Assembly (NCBI GenBank): GCA_019095985.1 | Contig: CM032662.1 | Location: 20,730,703 to 20,794,702 of the forward strand | Length of the DNA stretch: 64,000 bases | DNA from: Streblospio benedicti | Lineage: Eukaryota; Annelida; Polychaeta; Spionida; Spionidae | Direction: 5' to 3' | Part shown: in pieces, positions 1 to 10,696 of the stretch | Layout: each line of letters starts with the position of its first letter | Position numbering within the stretch: the first letter of the stretch is position 1 | Notes under the pieces: model-generated | Seen by the model: only the letters and a program-made list of their open reading frames with translations | What the model was told of the DNA's origin: nothing | Database searches by the model: none | Position numbers and translations under genes: made by a program

Positions 1-1254
1 ACTTCTCATCCACAGATCAAATACATCCAACATTGTATATCTCATGATCAGCGTTCACTAGTGGCTTTTCCATCTTCAGCCATTAAGAATTTGGTATGAG
101 ATAGCTTGATTTCAATGCTTCTCATTTTCATATGAACAGTCAGTGACTTTGACAATATAATTTCTACAAATTTCATTCACTTGAAGAACAGTGCAATTGA
201 AATCAAATTCTGAAAATTTCCATAACTGTTTATACTACCGCCATTGATCAATCACATGAAATGAGTTTTTATTTCGTCATAAACTGACTAATCACAGATT
301 TCATTGAAAATAATTAACAGTTTTCTAAAACAAGTTTTTTTTTTTTTTTTTCTGTATCCCAAAAATCAGTGCATATCAGAAGTACACTTTTCATAAATTA
401 ATATGTAATGATTACCCATATACATGATTCAACAGAGCATTCTTCTAAACAAATATATAAATATATAAAATATGCCACTAATGGTTTTTGCATTAATCAT
501 AAGTAGCTTTTTCAAGCAATTGTTGATCCAGATATTGTACGCATGATGCTATATGTGTTCAATTATTCACACTTATCAATGGTATACCAACAGTCGAGCA
601 GAGCAGTCTAAATATGGAATAAGCATCTCGACATAGCCTAAACACCCAAACAGCTGCACACTATGGGTGTTACCGTAAGTTAACAAGCCAAATAGCTTAT
701 TATTCACTCAGAGAATCATTAACCCTGCTTGAGCACCTAAGAAGTCACTATTGTATCCACATTTCTGTTTCATGAGAGAAAACATCTGCAGTAGATACAT
801 TTTTACAATTCTTACCAATTTTATTACAATCTGGTACATGGAGTACCAAGTCTGGTATCATCAAGTTTGGATCTGTGACATTACATTTATATTAGTCATA
901 AAAATTCATATGTCTATCTTCAATAGGGGAAATTTTAGAACTACAGAAGAATGAAAAAATTGTTCCCAGACCAATAAGCAAAACGAAGCAATCATTCATG
1001 TCATGAAAAGATATAACTTAACACATTCTAAATTCACCATCAAATATGTTTAAAATGATAAATCCCATAACAAGGAAATGGTCAGGTTACCCTGTATCTT
1101 CCGAAATACTTTTATTTATAGTTTACGTACATGTATCTTTCCTATTAATAAATTGCTATGATACATATACTGAAATGAAATTTAGAGGAATTATCAGGAA
1201 GATAAAGGGCACTTGATGTTTATGAGAAAATTGAGTGTACTAGGGCTATATTAC
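1..1254. other. Left edge: AT-rich non-coding, one exon-like block
   Basis: No gene is recognised. A T-run lies at about 337-350. On the minus strand 872-816 is a block with a good acceptor (TGTCACAG) and donor (GTAAGA), open as PNLMIPDLVLHVPDCNKI. It could be another exon of the unrecognised minus-strand gene, but the phase from the nearest exon does not fit. Confidence 0.35.
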
Positions 1255-4200
1255 CTCTAATGTACTTGACGTGTAGCCTGAGTACTCCTGAAAGTGTTCA
1301 TTAGAGTATCAGTAATTTTGAGAGCTTGTGCCATTTAGACAGAGGCATTCTTTACAAATGCAAGTGTTGTACAGAAATTAGTATTTAAGTGCACAGCCTT
1401 TCTTCTTAATATTAGGTTCCATCTATTCATTTTTAACACATTCTGTATCGTAGCATTTAATTTTACTGTACATATTATTTGTGCTTTGCTTGTTTGCATT
1501 TTTCTTGTCTCAAATGCTAAAACTTGACAGCGTGAATATAATATGGGAAAATATTAGTGTACATGTTGTTGAGTTTCCACATGTAGTTACAGCAGAATAA
1601 AAATAACTTTCTTATAGGGAAGTGGTTGTTTCTAGATGAAACACTTTGTGAATGTACAATACTTCATACTGCAGACCATCCTATGTTCACTTCTTTTTTC
1701 ACAATTTTATAGGTATGGAACATAAATGTACTCTGGATGGTGAACAAAAGAAAATGCTTTTCACCTGATCAGAATCCATGTAATAGAACTCCATCATCGT
1801 CTCAAACCCAACATTCAACTTTTAAACATCAGTTAAGGTGACAAATGCAATAATATTATCTTGTGACTGGACATTCAACCAATCAAATAAAGTGAGAATA
1901 TTGATGAGAGTTAGTGGTCAATATCTTATTAATGATCCTTAAAATGTGATGCCTAGGCATACATTACATGAATACAGTTTTCACCAAGATGCCAGATACC
2001 TATACCAGGTACTCAAGTTGGTTTTTGACTGATATATAAGGTATTTAATTCATGGAAAATTCAAATGCTTATTTTCACATTTTAATGTAAGTCTCATATT
2101 CACGATTTACAACTTAATAATACAAACTACTACATATTATCTGCATCAATGAATCAAGAATTCATTGAACACAATCATTCATATCCAGGATCCCAGTTGG
2201 CTTTAGCCATGTTTATGAAATGAGTTCTCTCCAATGATAGTTTCTTACAGATGATTTGTATAACAATGTCTTCTAAGTGTCCCTTTACCATAGTACTATA
2301 TTTAATACTAATACAGCTGATATTCTTAATCATACATTATATGAAAGATGCAAATAGTATATATACCCCCACCCCACCCCATATAACGATGATAGGACCC
2401 ATATGACCATGGTAACCTAAACGTTGTATTATTGATCATGAATTTGATCCAACCCTTGAATTCTCTACGCATGCATTGCTATGAACACTTTGACACAACC
2501 CTCTAGCTCCCTAAAAGTCATGAATTTGCTATCATTGGGCTGAGGCTGAATGCTAGGACTTGACAGTTGGTGGCCCAAATTCTTAATACTTGCATAATTG
2601 TAGCCTCAGATAGCAAAAAACATTCACATCGCGTTGAAAAGGCCTTTAGAATTCAGGCCAAAGACTAACCTAAGTTTCAGCTTGCCCAGGGCTAAAGGGC
2701 TATCCTTAATGTGCAGTCCTATCATATCAAGTGTAGTTAGTGTACCGTATGTGTGGCATGATGTGATTTACTACCCTATATATCCACAGACTCCCATAAG
2801 TGTGACTTTTTATTGATCAAGCTTTGACCTAAAAGCCCATGGGGAAAAATCCTTGGGGTAGTTCTTAAACAAACTGTAGGAATTTACCACGAGATTGGAG
2901 TGTCAATTGCAAAATTGAGCATGCTGACGTCTGATTTACCCTCACTTTGTTCGGGTAAATCAGATGTCAGCATGCTCAATTTTGCGATTGACACGACAAT
3001 CGAGTGATTGACACGACAATCGAGTGGTCAATCACCATTCTATCATGACTAAAATCCATTTTATTTTAAAATAAATCATATTATAACATTCTCATTGCCA
3101 GTCAATTTCGTTTGTTTTGAGCGCGCTGAGACGTCAATTCCTACAGTTTTGAGCGCGCGGAGGCGTTAGTCTAAACTGTTGCTCTCCGCAACAACGAAAC
3201 ACGCCATGCGTCGTCAGCGGCTGTATTGATATTGTGAGGAGTGTAGACTAGCGCCGTGGGTTTTTTGGGGGAGCATGTTTTCCATCGCAAAATTGAGCAC
3301 ACTGATTGACCAATCAGCGTGGGTTATTGGCAGTGATTTTTGCACGGAATGATAGAATGTAGAATTACCTCTAATACCACTTGCTATATAAGGAAGAATA
3401 AGCTACTCATGTTCATATTGATTTTTGCACTTTTCACATGATTTGAATAATCAGTTGTTTCTTTCGGACCATTGATTTGTAATGCACTTGAGCAGAACTA
3501 ATAATACATGAGTTTTCCATTTGCCTATTTTTTGCAGAGAAAAGTGCAACATCAATATTTGTGTACAAAATGTAAATTTAATTAATAAAAGTATGTACAC
3601 TAAAAGTAATGATGAAATGTTGCAGTACAAATAAATTGATAAAGACCATGACACATACCGATTCTGAGCCATCTGGGTTCTTTGAAGTTTGAGTGGAGAT
3701 TCGATGGATCTTATTTTTCTTCTTCCCTGTACTCCCAGTACTGATTCTGTTAATACCGTATGAGCCTTAGAAACAAAAAAATAGTTATGCTTAGCAGCTT
3801 TCAAAATATTTCTAATGTCTAAAAGACATTAAGATTTTTTTCCTTCTATAAATGGAATACAATTTACAGCATAATTAAACAAAAATGTTTATGAATGAGT
3901 ATGTTATGCATATCAGACCTGAGCTAACACTACGTCCATGCCCCTTTTCCTGACCATTTTGCCTCAACAAGTTGGGATCTTTTAGCCCCTTCATCTTGGG
4001 CGTCCCTGGCTCCGAACCAGACATGACGATCTCAGGGATGTCTGAAAGTAGTCCAACTATATAACACATCTGTTAAACTGTTTGGGGAAGTCATGTCATA
4101 TAATATAACTAGCTGTCTACCCAACGCTGCTTGGGTTGAAACAGATGAAATCCGGAATACATTAAATGCTCCTCCCTCTCCATCCTTCCCCTTGTCCCAT

Positions 4201-7200
4201 ATCCCTCACACCAGCTCCCGTCACTGTATACAGGTCTGTGATAGTTTAAATACACCTCCATCACCGTCCTCCCATCGTCATATGTCAAAGCCATATACAC
4301 ACTACATGTACTGAATATGGCAATGATTAATACCTCTAATATCCCTCCCCCCTGCTACTGCTACCCCTGGTAAACATGAGCGGAGCAGATTAAATGTCCC
4401 CCGCTCCCCTCACCTTCTTTCAACCCCTCCCCCTCTTCTCTCCACAACCCTCTCTACCCCATTCCCATCTAAACAGGTCCAGAACTAATGCATCTCAATC
4501 ACCCCCTTCCTGTTGCTGCTCTGGTTGAAATGAGATCTGGAACAGATTAAATGCTCCTCCCTTCCCCTCCCTTCCTCACTAACTACCATATCATTTATCC
4601 CCCCCACCCACCCCACACCGTATAATATGAATATACACACTCTTTCTGCTACCACCACCCTCCCTAGCTCCCTCATGTGTGACTGTACATGTGACCTGCA
4701 ACATACGTTTGACTCTCACAAACTATCGTGTTACGTATGTTTGACGTACATGTGCACTGGAATCAGCATATAATAAAGATGCTTTAATACTTTTTTGCTC
4801 TATTTTGATAGTAAAAAAGAATATATTTGGTTTGAATTACGGATAAAAATGACCACCAAGTTTTCCTGATTGTACACACATAATTTTGAGTGTGTACGTC
4901 TTCTGGTTAAAAAGCCTTGGGAACAAAAAAATTCCTTATTCATTTATGTATATAGATACAGATGGTAATGGTACTAGAATTGAACTTTAAAACACATACT
5001 ATAGTCTGTCCAGTAATTATTTTTACAGCTTAAATAGCATATGATAGCATATGATACTGTACTTTGCAGGTGCTTTGAATAATACTCCAAAATAAACATG
5101 ATATTTACATTTTATAAGTACATAAAACACATTCTGGACGACACTGTTATCATCTGAGTAAGCCCTTTTTGACTCTGCATCAAACAAGATAAGTTTATGA
5201 AAATCGGTTAAGATTGATGAAAGTTATGGAAGAAAAGCTGAGTTACTAGACAGACTATTATAACAAAAACATAATGGAGATGAGATAATGATCATCAACA
5301 ATCATAAGGACAATCATATTAGAATCAAGAAAGATAGTACAGATATACAGTTAACCACAAACTATTAATTATGAACCGATAAGGTCAATATTAGAATAGT
5401 CATTCATAGCATGAGGGATGGAAAAGGCAGGTTGTGATAAAACCTGTCACCTTTATACTCAGAAGACATATGAAAGACTGAATAGCAAAGTACATGTACA
5501 ATGTACAAGGACAAGGCATAAACTATCACACCTTTTCACTTCACACAATGACAAAAACTAAGAATAAACAATATATTTTCTAAATAGGTATATATTCTTT
5601 ACAGAGTCAAAATTCAGTTTGTAAATATTTTGAAAGGAGGTGATATTTCTCCAGGCCATAATTTAGAACGTGATGTGCTATTACTAGGAATATTACATAA
5701 ATATATTTAATAAACATTGACCGATGAATAGGGATCTACCATACAGTACTGATGAGCAAACAAATCCTAGTACCTTTATAATCACAAATTATGCATCATA
5801 TTACTAAAGAAATATACTGATTGAGTCTGTGAGTAAAATTTCAATAGATTTATAATAAAATTGTTGACAAATCGAACAATGCCAACTAATAAGTCTGTCA
5901 TTGAAATGACTTTACTAACTCACCAGAAGTAGGGGTCGTTGGTGATAACGATTGTGTGACAGATGGCTTCCTACGTTCTCGTGATCGTGAACGCCAACGT
6001 TTCAATCGTGAAGACATTGTTTATATATTACCCAACTGAATCTGGACTATTTCAGAAACTATCCTACATTAGGTTCAACAATGCACAACAGTTTAAATTG
6101 ACTAGGCCAAAAAGTGTTTTTAATGAATATCCTTATAATGAGTAACCTATCCACATCACATTTTAGTTGAAGAATAATACAAACATATCTCTAATGTATA
6201 TCTTCATCTTTCAATCTGTTTTTAATATTAGATAATGATGATGTGTTGGATACGTAAAACTCAACATACATGGTTTTATCATAGATCTCTTATCACTTTT
6301 TCGTAGACGGCTCTGATTGGATAGACAAACCATGATTATCTTTATTGTACTACTTTATTATCAGAAAGAAATCTTGACACAATTGCAGAAGTAGCCTACT
6401 GCAACATTCAACAAACACTATTGAAAATAAAATTTAACTGAGGTGAGGCTGAATATTCATGTTAGCATGTATACTACAAAATCATAGACATAATAAATTC
6501 AAATACAAAATCTTAAATTCTCAACCATGAACACTACAATATTTTATTGCAAAATTTGTTTTAAAGTTAGATAATGACAATAGTTAGCAACTAACTACGA
6601 CTAAGTACGACTAACTACAACCTGAAGTGGAATCTTCAGATATAATAGAGTGAGCTCTTTAGATAACAGTATTACAATTTCTTCTTCCTGTGTACATGAC
6701 CATGTATAAGGCAAGCATATGTGCATGAATATAACAGTCAGCCAGAGTGAATATTACAAATGAAATTAAGTTTACATACCATGCAATTGGGTCTCCATTG
6801 GACATGCTTTCCATCTGTAATTTTATTACATTAATCCAAACCATGAATATTTTTTTGTACTGAATATATAGTAAAGAGTAGGTAAACTAAAAAGCATACT
6901 ATTAACAGATCTTCCCCCCATTTACCAGGCAATCATTGATTTTATGAGAACTTGGCACAATAGACAAGTCAGGATCAAGTCCATTTTTGTAGAATGTATT
7001 CTTCTTTTAACAGTTCATAGCATGTTTTGCATATGACAGTGATCATTGTTATATTCATTAACACATGATAACCAGAAATATATTTTTAATAAATAAAATA
7101 ATAAAACAAATTAATAAGAAAGTAACAAAATCTCAAGACAACTTGTTAATGATTCTGATATCAAAATGGCCAATCACTTACAGAGTATTTACAGAGTATT

Positions 7201-8195
7201 TACAGAGTATTTAAAGGTAATACCTACATAACTGATACTACCCTAAACTAACACTGCAAGCTCATTTACAGGCTCAAGGCCACAATTAGATAATATCAAA
7301 TATCAGCACTATTAACATGCAAATATAGAAATCCACTGGGATAAAAGCCCAGCCGCAAAATGATCAAGGTTATCGGCCCACGGGCTTTTACATGAATGTT
7401 AAATGGTATACAATGCATACATCTAATGACACAACTCCTTAGGCTTTATTTCTATGGGGTGGCACTGCCATAGTGGCTAAAAGACCCCTTTACTTGTACA
7501 AGGAGGGAAGGCGGACTTGCTTGTGACTGCCACAGAAACAATACAATAACGAAATGATGATCTGATCATTTACAGTTACTTACCATTAAGTTATTGAACC
7601 ACAAAATTAACAATTTTATATGTCCAATAATTAATCTAAACATTCAAAGAACAAATATTATTACTTAATCAAATGGCATGTGCAAAATTGGACTTCAAAA
7701 CAGTACCATATGTTTCAGTAAAATTTGTGAGTAAAATTTTAAGCTGTCAGTGGGGACATGTAAATTTTAGTGATCTCATCTGATCTCGAGAAATTGGGGA
7801 AACCATATACCGTATTCCTGTGCATTAAAGCCCATGGGCTTATAGCCAAAAACAGCAACTTTTTTGAACTTTTGAAAATGGAAAAAGTTCCCACTTAAAC
7901 GTCCAGGGGCGTATATTTGAATACCACGCCGACCCATATTTTGGCAATGAATACGCATTGGATTTTGACCTTCTTTAGAACCAACAAGTTTCTTAACGAT
8001 GGGTTCTTACGTGTTACAGTACGGTATTAGTCTACCTACCCGGGCGATGATGAGTGTACTGACTTTTGACAGCATGCACGATATTTTCCTTTTATCATCA
8101 CTGGTAATTATTAGTTTCATATCTTTTCTAGCAATGCTGTCTTCATATTCATCATTGTCAAAAGGATTTTCATAGCTTGGTAATATCGTACAAAC
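1255..8195 (-). CDS. Unrecognised host gene, partial exon set (basic, Arg/Ser-rich protein)
   Basis: I do not recognise this protein. Five minus-strand blocks join in one consistent phase with AG/GT borders: 6017-5924 (begins with an ATG, MSSRLKRWRSRSRERRKPS), 4041-3919 (contains IPEIVMSGSEPGTPKMKG), 3765-3659 (contains RISTGSTGKKKNKIHRIS), 1818-1765 (contains FETMMEFYYMDSDQ) and 1287-1255 (EYSGYTSSTLE). Two more exon-like blocks lie upstream on the same strand. Block 8195-8040 is 52 open codons and contains YENPFDNDEYEDSIARKDMK. Block 6812-6778 contains MESMSNGDPIA. They do not join directly in phase to the ATG-bearing block, so either an exon is missing from my model or the ATG marks an alternative start. 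The product looks disordered, with basic and Ser/Thr-rich stretches that suit phosphorylation. The 3' end is unclear: after 1255 a further open block at 872-816 has good splice borders but the wrong phase. The gene lies head to head with TYW5. The exon calls are fairly secure as a group; the gene boundaries are not. Confidence 0.5.
2901..2993. repeat. Imperfect hairpin, 41-bp arms
   Basis: Arms 2901-2941 and 2953-2993 are inverted copies with two mismatches around an 11-nt loop. They contain GCAAAATTGAGCATGCTGAC, which recurs in related form near 3284. Immediately after, a unit of about 20 bp (ATTGACACGACAATCGAGTG) is repeated twice. It sits beside the dispersed element at 3020-3358. Confidence 0.8.
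3020..3358. mobile_element. Dispersed non-autonomous element, copy 1
   Basis: This stretch of about 340 bp is closely repeated in the same orientation at 49806-50139. It carries short inverted termini ATTCTATCAT / ATGATAGAAT (3037-3046 and 3349-3358). No coding capacity is seen. A DNA-transposon-derived MITE is the best reading; the superfamily is unclear because no clear target duplication is visible. Confidence 0.7.
4095..4680. repeat. Degenerate pyrimidine-rich repeat array
   Basis: Three loosely similar blocks (starting near 4135, 4375 and 4520) share GATTAAATG-like cores followed by long CTCC/CCCT runs and short spacers. ORFs on either strand here have low-complexity composition. It probably is an old minisatellite-like array in the first part of an intron. 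Confidence 0.45.
7807..8027. mobile_element. Possible MITE with TACCGTA termini
   Basis: The block starts TACCGTATTCCTGTGC, carries AAGCCCATGGGCTTATA and ends near TTACAGTACGGTA. An inverted relative of the left end (CCCATGGGCTTATATGCGCG then GGAATACGGTA) sits at 8852-8884. Whether these are two MITEs or the two ends of one larger element that also contains the 8040-8195 exon is unclear; separate copies are more likely. Confidence 0.4.
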
Positions 8196-8364
8196 CTATT
8201 TTAATAAATATTTGAAGTATGAAACTTCACCATTACCAATCATACTCACACACTAGAGATATATCGAAATCATTTAATAGTCGAAGATTTGTTTTGAAAA
8301 AATAAATCATCTGTTAATTCTCACTTTGGGTGTCTTCTAGGAGGGGGTATATACTCCCCAAAAA

Positions 8365-8505
8365 TCTCAATGAATTAGTGTTACAAATCTCAATGCAAAA
8401 GCCCTTTTCTCAAATCTCAATCAATTGATCTCAATGAATTGAAAGGTCAAATCTCAATTCTCAATGAATTAAAAACACAAATCTCAACTCTCACTAAATT
8501 GTATA
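8365..8505 (+). repeat. Degenerate tandem repeat (AAATCTCAATGAATT)
   Basis: A unit of about 15-30 bp built on AAATCTCAATGAATT is repeated about five times with small changes and spacers. No gene is seen here. Confidence 0.65.
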
Positions 8506-9639
8506 TACATTGTACCGCCCTCTTCTAGCTGCAGATCAACACAAATATATATCTTCATACATTGATTCAAGCTTCCTTCAAATGTTTATATCGATGTTCA
8601 TTCTGTATCACTGATGGAAAGTAGTGAAACGTGTCGGAGCTTCTAATATCGCCCAAAGCATGTTGATGGTATGTGTACGCATACGAGTACATGACTTCTT
8701 AACGTATATTATGTTGTTTTCACGTGTTTTTGGTCACTCGTGGGGGTTCAGGGTGCACGTAACTAACAATTTTTTGGCAAGGAAAATGATTTTTATTCTC
8801 ACTTCAAGGCCCATGGGCTTATTTTCAAACATTAAGCCCATCTTCGATGATATGCCCATGGGCTTATATGCGCGGGAATACGGTACCATAAAGAGCTGAA
8901 TAACAACCCATATTTGAATTGCATTGGGAGTGATCGAGACAGAAATCTACGTAGGGTTTGGGGTTGGCCCCTAGTTTGGATGACACGCATAATAGACAGG
9001 AGAAATATCCAGATGGTTCAATAATTTGGGTAAACAGTTGTCTGATCCCTAATCTAAGTAATTCTTTTAATGTATCATCTGAGATCTAAGATAGGTTTGG
9101 TTACTCAACAGCATTAACTTCCATGAAGCATACCCAAACAAAGGTTGAGGTTGTCATGTCACTTTGATGTGTAATAAACCCATAAAGCTAACTATTTAAA
9201 GCAATAGACAGATTTGATTAATTTCCAGATATATGTTTGCTTGTTTTTAATTTGAAACAATGGACAAATTTTCAAATTCAGACACAAATAATGCAAATGA
9301 GGATTAAGCATGGTTTGGGGAACCCTAATAAGAGCCCCATTGAAAATCAATTTAGAAGGAATGATTGTACAAAGTTAGATTATGACTACAAATAGAAAAG
9401 GATAACAAACTGTACAAAGTAGATTTCGTAGGAGGAGCTACAGAGTTTTGTGAATGGCTACAAAAGTTAGTCTCTAGATTTGGGCGTGTCCTCACCCGGA
9501 CGCCTCGGACACGATTGAATCGTTTCATACATCGGTGAGTTTCCTTCCTCTTCGAAAGTCAAAGTTATGCGCATGCACGGTTTTCTACGTTTTGAAATTC
9601 GAGTAATGTCGTCACTATGAAGTGGAATGCAATCATGAA

Positions 9640-9870
9640 CTCTCGGTTGGTTTCCTTTTTAAAGAATGTAAATTTAACTTTGTCTGCTTAGCATTTAAAA
9701 CAGCAGCACCTAAATTATGGAATAAACTTCCACTGTCCATTCTACAATCCAAAACTCTTGTATCCTTTAAATCCCAACTAAACCACCATTTGTTTAAGGA
9801 GGCCTACAAGCGTACATGAACATTTAGTGGAATTTACCCTATATAAATTGTATTGTATTGTATTATTAAA
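9640..9870 (+). mobile_element. LINE 3' fragment (CR1/L2-like)
   Basis: The plus strand encodes AFKTAAPKLWNKLPLSILQS followed by LVSFKSQLNHHLFKEAY. This is the typical C-terminus of many invertebrate non-LTR retrotransposon ORF2 proteins. Just downstream (about 9848-9865) is a TTGTA-type tail repeat, as found at the 3' ends of CR1/L2-like LINEs. The copy is heavily 5'-truncated, with only about 60 codons left. Confidence 0.65.
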
Positions 9871-9954
9871 TTTCAAATTGTTACATATACTAGTACTATA
9901 GAATAGAATTCTAGTCGTATTGATATAACTGAAGACTGGTTTTACAACCTTAAA

Positions 9955-10080
9955 CTTCCATTTGACTATATCAAGTGGCCCTGGCGGGACTTGAGCTTAC
10001 GACCCCAAGGTTGTGACTCACAACTTGAGACCAGAATGATACAATCATCCCAAGCACACCACAACATAAGACATAGACAT
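9955..10080 (-). repeat. Possible tRNA-derived SINE fragment
   Basis: Read on the minus strand, GGTGTGCTTGGGATGATTG resembles an A-box region, and GGGTCGTAAGCTCAAGTCCC resembles a B-box region about 45 nt later. The T-stem/loop match is imperfect, so the call is tentative. Confidence 0.35.
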
Positions 10081-10569
10081 AGATCACCAATGCTAAAACC
10101 GGCATACACATAAACCGCGAATGTTACATACGACGTGAAATTTAGTGACCTTTATTATAATGGGGAGTTCACGTCATACGTTCTATTCACAGTGTGTGTA
10201 TCACCGAACAGCTAGTGCGATTGATGCTCTAGCTTATCTAACCAAATACATTCGGCATTAAGACAGCTAGCTAGTCTGTAAAGAAGATTTATCGAAATGT
10301 AGGCCAGGATTTTCGGGTTATAGCTTATCATGTTCAAATTCAGACACAATTATAATAACTTCTTTCAAAGCCTAGAAAATTAAATATGTCTAGATATAAG
10401 CCTTAGACTAACCACAAACTGACTGAATATGGTCCCTAATCCCCCGAGAGAGGGGATTATAAAGTGAACTAAGTGTGCCAGGCTCAGTGACAGGTGCTGT
10501 CAAAGCAAACTGGCTGTTAGACCCCAAATAAAGAAACAATATAGGTTTCCATTAGTGGTAATAACTTAC

Positions 10570-10589
10570 CACACTCCAAGATATTCCAT
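10570..10589 (-). CDS. Possible first coding exon of the unrecognised minus-strand gene
   Basis: On the minus strand an ATG at 10589 opens MEYLGV and runs into a good donor (GTAAGT) just below 10570. It lies about 110 bp from the TYW5 start codon on the other strand, so the two genes could share a bidirectional promoter. The phase does not fit the next visible exon (8195-8040), so another exon would be needed, or this block may be 5' untranslated. Confidence 0.25.
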
Positions 10590-10696
10590 TGATCACATAG
10601 TCTTCCTCTCAAACGTGAAAATGAGCATATTTTGAATAAATATTTGGAAGAGGTCTAAATTTTTCGTAGTATCGGGTTAGTTTTTATTTTACCAAA

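Noticed and set aside
2350-2375. C-rich stretch as a possible regulatory motif
   Set aside because: Short low-complexity sequence with no supporting context.
4109-4676. ORFs in the CT-rich block on both strands
   Set aside because: Composition is driven by pyrimidine-rich repeats; no protein-like pattern.
5963-6145. Plus-strand 60-codon ORF opposite the MSSRL exon
   Set aside because: It is the antisense shadow of the minus-strand exon at 5924-6017, which has a matching splice donor and continues in phase into later exons.
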